In this document: positions 60,296-64,000 of the stretch, piece by piece
Numbering within the stretch: the stretch's first letter is position 1
Layout: every line of letters starts with the position of its first letter
Source: JAFAFN01 sp963707555
GTDB taxonomy: Bacteria; Actinomycetota; Acidimicrobiia; Acidimicrobiales; Microtrichaceae
Length of the DNA: 64,000 nt
Reading direction: 5' to 3'
Assembly: GCA_963707555.1 (NCBI GenBank)
Contig: CAVPQM010000020.1
Span: forward strand, 62,001 to 126,000
Translations under genes and position numbers: made by a program
The notes under the pieces: generated by a model
The model's input: only the letters and a program-made list of their open reading frames with translations
What the model was told of the DNA's origin: nothing
The model's database searches: none

Positions 60296-60354
60296 GCCGG
60301 CGGTCAGCCCCTGGGTCAGCGGTCAGCCCCTGGGTCAGCGGTCAGCCGCGGGTG
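60283..60354. repeat. 19-base tandem repeat covering the cvnD stop
   Basis: Units GGTCAGCCCCTGAGCCGGC (60283-60301), GGTCAGCCCCTGGGTCAGC (60302-60320) and an identical third (60321-60339) are followed by a decayed fourth. The first contains the TGA stop of cvnD; in the later units TGA has become TGG. It fills the convergent junction with the FmdB-like gene. Confidence 0.85.
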
Positions 60355-60370
60355 TGGGGGGTCGGTTCGC

Positions 60371-60676
60371 TCAGTCCGAGCTCGACGCGGCAGCCGCTGG
60401 CGTCGACGATGACGAGGTGCTCGCGCTGGTCGAGGTGTCCGACGTGCTGGAGCTGCTCGTCGACTCCGAGGAGCCTGCCGGCGTCGTCGAGGTGGACGAG
60501 CCCCGCGAGTCGTTCTTGTAGAAGCCGGACCCCTTGAACGAGATGCCGACCGGTGAGAAGACCTTCTTCAACGCGCCCTCGCACTCGGGGCAGGTCGTGA
60601 GCGCGTCGTCGGTGAAGGCCTGCTGGATCTCGAACTGGTGCTCGCAGTGCTTGCAGCGGTACTCGTAGAGGGGCAT
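60371..60676 (-). CDS. FmdB-family zinc-ribbon protein
   Basis: The product is 101 aa. The N-terminal zinc ribbon is MPLYEYRCKHCEHQFE...LTTCPECEGALKKVFSPVGISFKGSGFYKND, with two CxxC knuckles, the usual FmdB regulatory-like fold. The rest is a Ser/Thr-rich low-complexity tail. It is named for an amide-metabolism regulator, but the function of most members is unknown. It lies upstream of galU in the opposite direction. Confidence 0.88.
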   Translation of the reverse strand: MPLYEYRCKHCEHQFEIQQAFTDDALTTCPECEGALKKVFSPVGISFKGSGFYKNDSRGSSTSTTPAGSSESTSSSSTSDTSTSASTSSSSTPAAAASSSD

Positions 60677-60840
60677 TCGAATCGCTCCGGTTCGTCGGGT
60701 CGACCCTCTGGCGGGTCCTGGCCACGGACGCCCTGCCCGCACGACGGGCTGGCACTCGTAGAGGTCGACTGCTAATTCTACCGCGCGGCGGGCGACTCGC
60801 GGAAACGCCGGATCGGGGTGGGCTGAGCCCTCGCTCTGGG

Positions 60841-60846
60841 TACGCT
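60841..60846 (+). promoter_or_regulatory. -10 box (TACGCT) of galU
   Basis: TACGCT ends 6 bases before ATG 60853, as in the other leaderless genes of the window, although the gap also contains agagg. Confidence 0.45.
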
Positions 60847-60852
60847 CAGAGG

Positions 60853-61744
<892 letters not shown>

Positions 61745-61831
61745 CGGTGGGCCCCGACGGTCTCGCCGGGAGCGCGACCGTTGCAGTGGGAGTGAGATCG
61801 CGACGGCGATCAAGGGTCAGCGGTGCTGACC

Positions 61832-61837
61832 TACACT
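61832..61837 (+). promoter_or_regulatory. -10 box (TACACT) of a leaderless moaC gene
   Basis: TACACT ends 7 bases before ATG 61845 with no Shine-Dalgarno between. Confidence 0.5.
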
Positions 61838-61844
61838 CGCCCTC

Positions 61845-62354
61845 ATGTCCGACCGGGGCCTGACCCATCTCGATCCGCTCGGCCGTGCTCGCATGGTCGA
61901 CGTCACCCCCAAGGAGCCGACCCACCGGCGAGCGATCGCTCGTGGACGGGTCCACATGAACACCGAGACCACCTCGCTCGTGGCCAGGGGGGCGATCAAC
62001 AAGGGCGACGTCCTGTCGGTCGCCCGGGTCGCCGGGCTGCAGGCGGCCAAGCGCGCCGCCGATCTGATCCCGCTGTGCCACCCGGTGATGGTGGGGGCGA
62101 TGCTGGTCAACTTCCGCATCGAGGACACCTTCATCGAGGTCGAGTCGCAGGTCGAGACCGTCGACCGGACGGGCGTCGAGATGGAGGCCCTGACCGCGGC
62201 GACAGTGGCGTGTCTCACCATCTACGACATGTGCAAGTCCGTCGACCGTTCCATGACGATCGGCGACGTGACCCTCTGGGAGAAGACCGGGGGTCGCTCC
62301 GGCACCTTCCGTCGTCAGGGTGACCACTCCGACGGCGACGAGTACGACACCTGA
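61845..62354 (+). CDS. moaC: Cyclic pyranopterin monophosphate synthase (MoaC)
   Basis: The product is 169 aa. MoaC works after MoaA in the first step of molybdenum-cofactor synthesis. Motifs: LTHLDPLGRARMVDVTPKEPTHRRAIARGRV, KGDVLSVARVAGLQAAKRAADLIPLCHPVMV (LCHP), VETVDRTGVEMEALTAATVACLTIYDMCKSVDR with the GVEMEAL and KS segments. It is probably leaderless, as TACACT lies 7 bases before the ATG. It sits between galU and a SepX/GlpR-like membrane gene. Confidence 0.93.
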   Translation: MSDRGLTHLDPLGRARMVDVTPKEPTHRRAIARGRVHMNTETTSLVARGAINKGDVLSVARVAGLQAAKRAADLIPLCHPVMVGAMLVNFRIEDTFIEVESQVETVDRTGVEMEALTAATVACLTIYDMCKSVDRSMTIGDVTLWEKTGGRSGTFRRQGDHSDGDEYDT

Positions 62355-62553
62355 GTCGACGCGGGCCGGTCGTGAGCCGATCTGCGTGCCGAGGGCGCCC
62401 CATCGGCGGATGACACCGATGTAGTTCGTCAAGGACTTGTAACAATCGGCGGGCGATCGTAAGGTTTGGACACCGGCGGACCGACCTCGGATCCGCACGC
62501 TGGCACTTCACCGACCAGCACCTGACCGACCATCAGAGGGATCTCTGCCACAG

Positions 62554-63099
62554 ATGAACGTCTCCACGCTGATCTTCTTGGGACTCGCCGTGGTGTGGGC
62601 CATCGTGCTCCTCCCCGAAGTGCTCCGGAAGATCTCCGGTAGTCGTCACTCGGACACCATCCGTTCGTTCAACCACCAGCTGTCGGTGTTGAACCGCTCC
62701 GAGCAGCGTCCGGCCGGACGCTCGAACGTCATCGACCTGGGCGCTCGTGCCGCGGCCCGTGGAAGGATCGACCTGCGTGACGGCGCCGTGTCGGCTCCCC
62801 GTCCCGTCCCGATGGCCGTCCGCAAGCGTCGCCAAGAAGTCCTCACGGTCCTCGGTTCCGCTGCCCTGCTCTCGCTGGTCTGCACGGTCGCCTTCGGTGG
62901 CCCGTTCCTCCTGCTGTTCCTGGTCGCCGGTGCGCTGTTCGTCGCCTACCTGGTCATGCTGGCCCAGGTCACGCAGAACGCCCCGGTCCGCAGCCGCACG
63001 GCCCCGCCGCTGGCGTCGCCCTCGCCGCTGCAGAACGGTCTGCGCACCGCGACGGTCGGTCGAGCGACCCCGTCGAACGCCCGTCGCATCGCCAACTGA
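62554..63099 (+). CDS. SepX/GlpR-like actinobacterial membrane protein (divisome-linked)
   Basis: The product is 181 aa. It has an N-terminal membrane helix (MNVSTLIFLGLAVVWAIVLLPEVLRK), a conserved-looking short segment (HSDTIRSFNHQLSVLNRSEQR), then two helices near the middle (VLTVLGSAALLSLVCTVAFG and PFLLLFLVAGALFVAYLVML) and a basic tail. This layout, and the place next to galU and a molybdenum-cofactor gene, resembles SepX of Streptomyces and GlpR of Corynebacterium, membrane partners in cell division. Identity rests on layout and synteny, so it is tentative. Confidence 0.6.
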   Translation: MNVSTLIFLGLAVVWAIVLLPEVLRKISGSRHSDTIRSFNHQLSVLNRSEQRPAGRSNVIDLGARAAARGRIDLRDGAVSAPRPVPMAVRKRRQEVLTVLGSAALLSLVCTVAFGGPFLLLFLVAGALFVAYLVMLAQVTQNAPVRSRTAPPLASPSPLQNGLRTATVGRATPSNARRIAN

Positions 63100-63140
63100 T
63101 CGTCCGATGGCCCGGATTCGGGCACGGCGATCGCACCCGC

Positions 63141-63146
63141 TAGACT
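63141..63146 (+). promoter_or_regulatory. -10 box (TAGACT) of the tRNA-Ala gene
   Basis: TAGACT lies 13 bases before the first base of the tRNA at 63160, a normal distance for a stable-RNA promoter. Confidence 0.5.
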
Positions 63147-63159
63147 GCGGGCTCGTTCC

Positions 63160-63233
63160 GGGGGTGTAGCTCAGTTGGCTAGAGCGCTTCGGTCGCATCG
63201 AAGAGGTCGTGAGTTCGATTCTCATCACCTCCA
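63160..63233 (+). tRNA. tRNA-Ala (anticodon CGC)
   Basis: The 74-base cloverleaf can be folded fully: acceptor GGGGGTG / CACCTCC with the G3-U70 pair that marks tRNA-Ala, D-stem GCTC / GAGC, anticodon stem CTTCG / CGAAG with loop GTCGCAT (anticodon CGC), and T-stem GTGAG / CTCAT with TTCGATT. The 3' CCA is not encoded. It reads the GCG codon, common in this genome. A hairpin follows at once. Confidence 0.93.
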
Positions 63234-63240
63234 CCGGAAC

Positions 63241-63272
63241 AGAAGGCCTCGGCACTCGTGCCGGGGCCTTCT
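63241..63272 (+). terminator. Terminator hairpin after tRNA-Ala
   Basis: AGAAGGCC and GGCCTTCT pair, with an inner TCGGCA/TGCCGG stem and a short loop. It begins 8 bases after the tRNA end. Confidence 0.7.
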
Positions 63273-63361
63273 CGCGTACGGCTGACGTCGCTGCACCGGG
63301 CGCGCCGCGCCTGACGCCGGAGCGCCTAGCGTGAGGGCTCAGCCCGATCGGAAGGAGCCCG

Positions 63362-63751
63362 ATGTCCTCGGAGCAACTGCACGAAACGCGAGACGTCCTG
63401 CCTGCGGACGTCGTCGACCGCCACCGGGCGATCGTGTCGATCATGGAGGAGCTCGAAGCGGTCGACTGGTACGACCAGCGCGTCGCTGCGGCGACCGACC
63501 CCGAGCTCGCCGATGTCCTCGCGCACAACCGCGACGAGGAGAAGGAGCACGCGGCGATGACGCTCGAGTGGCTCCGACGTGCCGACCCGGTGCTCGACCG
63601 TCACCTGCGCACGTACCTGTTCACCGAGGGCTCGATCCGCGGGATCGAGGCGGAGGTCGAACACGGTGACGGCGGCGAGGCCGAGCCCGAGACGCCGTCG
63701 AACGACGGGAGCCTCGGCATCGGCTCCCTCCGCGGCAGCGTCAACACCTGA
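63362..63751 (+). CDS. Encapsulated ferritin-like protein (EncFtn) with encapsulin targeting peptide
   Basis: The product is 129 aa with ggagc upstream. The two-helix EncFtn core is clear: HRAIVSIMEELEAVDWYDQR with metal-site Glu and Trp-Tyr, and ELADVLAHNRDEEKEHAAMTLEWLRR with Glu-x2-His. Two such chains form one iron-oxidising site and assemble as decamers. The disordered tail ends in DGSLGIGSLRGSVNT, the cargo-loading motif that docks it inside encapsulin. The encapsulin gene follows 101 bases later. The pair stores iron inside a protein shell. Confidence 0.93.
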   Translation: MSSEQLHETRDVLPADVVDRHRAIVSIMEELEAVDWYDQRVAAATDPELADVLAHNRDEEKEHAAMTLEWLRRADPVLDRHLRTYLFTEGSIRGIEAEVEHGDGGEAEPETPSNDGSLGIGSLRGSVNT

Positions 63752-63852
63752 GACGAGCCCCACCCCGGAGTCCGACGCCCCAGTCGTCCGTTCCACACCC
63801 GACCAGTCATCCACGATCTGCCCGACGGGCACCCAGCGAAGCGAGCACCAGC

Positions 63853-64000
63853 ATGAACCACCTGTTCCGTTCCAAGGCACCGATCTCCGAAGCGGCCTGG
63901 GCCGAGATCAACGACGAGGCGACCACCGCCCTCAAGGAACTGCTCGCCGGTCGACGCATCGTGGACGTCAGTGGACCGCGGGGTTGGTCGCACTCCGCCG
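63853..64000 (+). CDS. Encapsulin shell protein, N-terminal part (runs off the window end)
   Basis: The visible 49 residues, MNHLFRSKAPISEAAWAEIN, then DEATTALKELLAGRRIVDVSGPRGWSHSA, match the family 1 encapsulin (linocin M18-like) N-terminus: the NLxR-type start, AWxxID-like helix and the RxVDVxGPxGW segment. HK97-like shells built of this protein hold EncFtn. The gene is truncated by the window. Confidence 0.92.
   Translation, partial: MNHLFRSKAPISEAAWAEINDEATTALKELLAGRRIVDVSGPRGWSHSA

Overview
The window is a 64 kb piece of a high-GC actinobacterial chromosome, most likely a member of the Acidimicrobiia (Ilumatobacter-like). The reasons are a dense two-strand layout of short operons, many GTG starts, TANNNT -10 boxes sitting 6-8 nt before start codons (leaderless genes), F420-dependent LLM oxidoreductases, a mycobacterium-like steroid/fatty-acid gene set, a complete conservon and an encapsulin/encapsulated-ferritin pair. 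No prophage, insertion sequence, CRISPR array or rRNA is visible. There is one tRNA-Ala(CGC).

Layout. 1-6 kb: exported lipoproteins, a PD-(D/E)XK nuclease-like gene coupled to a second cysteine-tailed gene, and an alkylsulfatase-type metallo-hydrolase. 6-21 kb: a catabolic block with homologues of FadA6, IpdF and FadE30 (steroid C/D-ring, HIP, degradation), plus a further acyl-CoA dehydrogenase, two more SDRs, a second thiolase, a MaoC hydratase, a PaaI thioesterase and an LLM oxidoreductase; several carry perfect palindromes at their promoters. PanD and an ECF sigma factor with a membrane partner are embedded here. 21-37 kb: secreted esterase, large exported protein, diguanylate cyclase, two coiled-coil cell-wall hydrolases (VanY/M15 and Rpf types) around mutM and a ParA gene, then lipase-like lipoproteins and an enoyl-CoA hydratase. 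37-47 kb: second lipase-like lipoprotein, ABC-F ATPase, HesB-NifU scaffold, dxs, flippase-like protein, SGNH hydrolase. 46-54 kb: tldD, two inverted CotH-like secreted kinases, then two pmbA/tldE genes. 54-64 kb: SAF-domain protein, map, the cvnABCD conservon, FmdB-type zinc ribbon, galU-moaC-sepX/glpR-like, tRNA-Ala, encapsulated ferritin and the start of encapsulin.

Three things stand out. First, promoter palindromes: CTGAC-N5-GTCAG occurs before three catabolic genes, and a KstR-like TNNAACNNGTTNNA site occurs before a fourth. Second, short tandem duplications embed stop codons (fadA6, panD, cvnD, dxs, the SAF gene, the second lipase-like gene), and there are 15-bp GGTTC-core repeats, one copy of which sits inside mutM and shifts its frame. 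Third, eight conserved genes are frameshifted and every shift is a +1 insertion, about 16 events with about 7 in galU. That pattern looks like residual insertion-type sequencing error rather than decay, so these genes are annotated across the shift.
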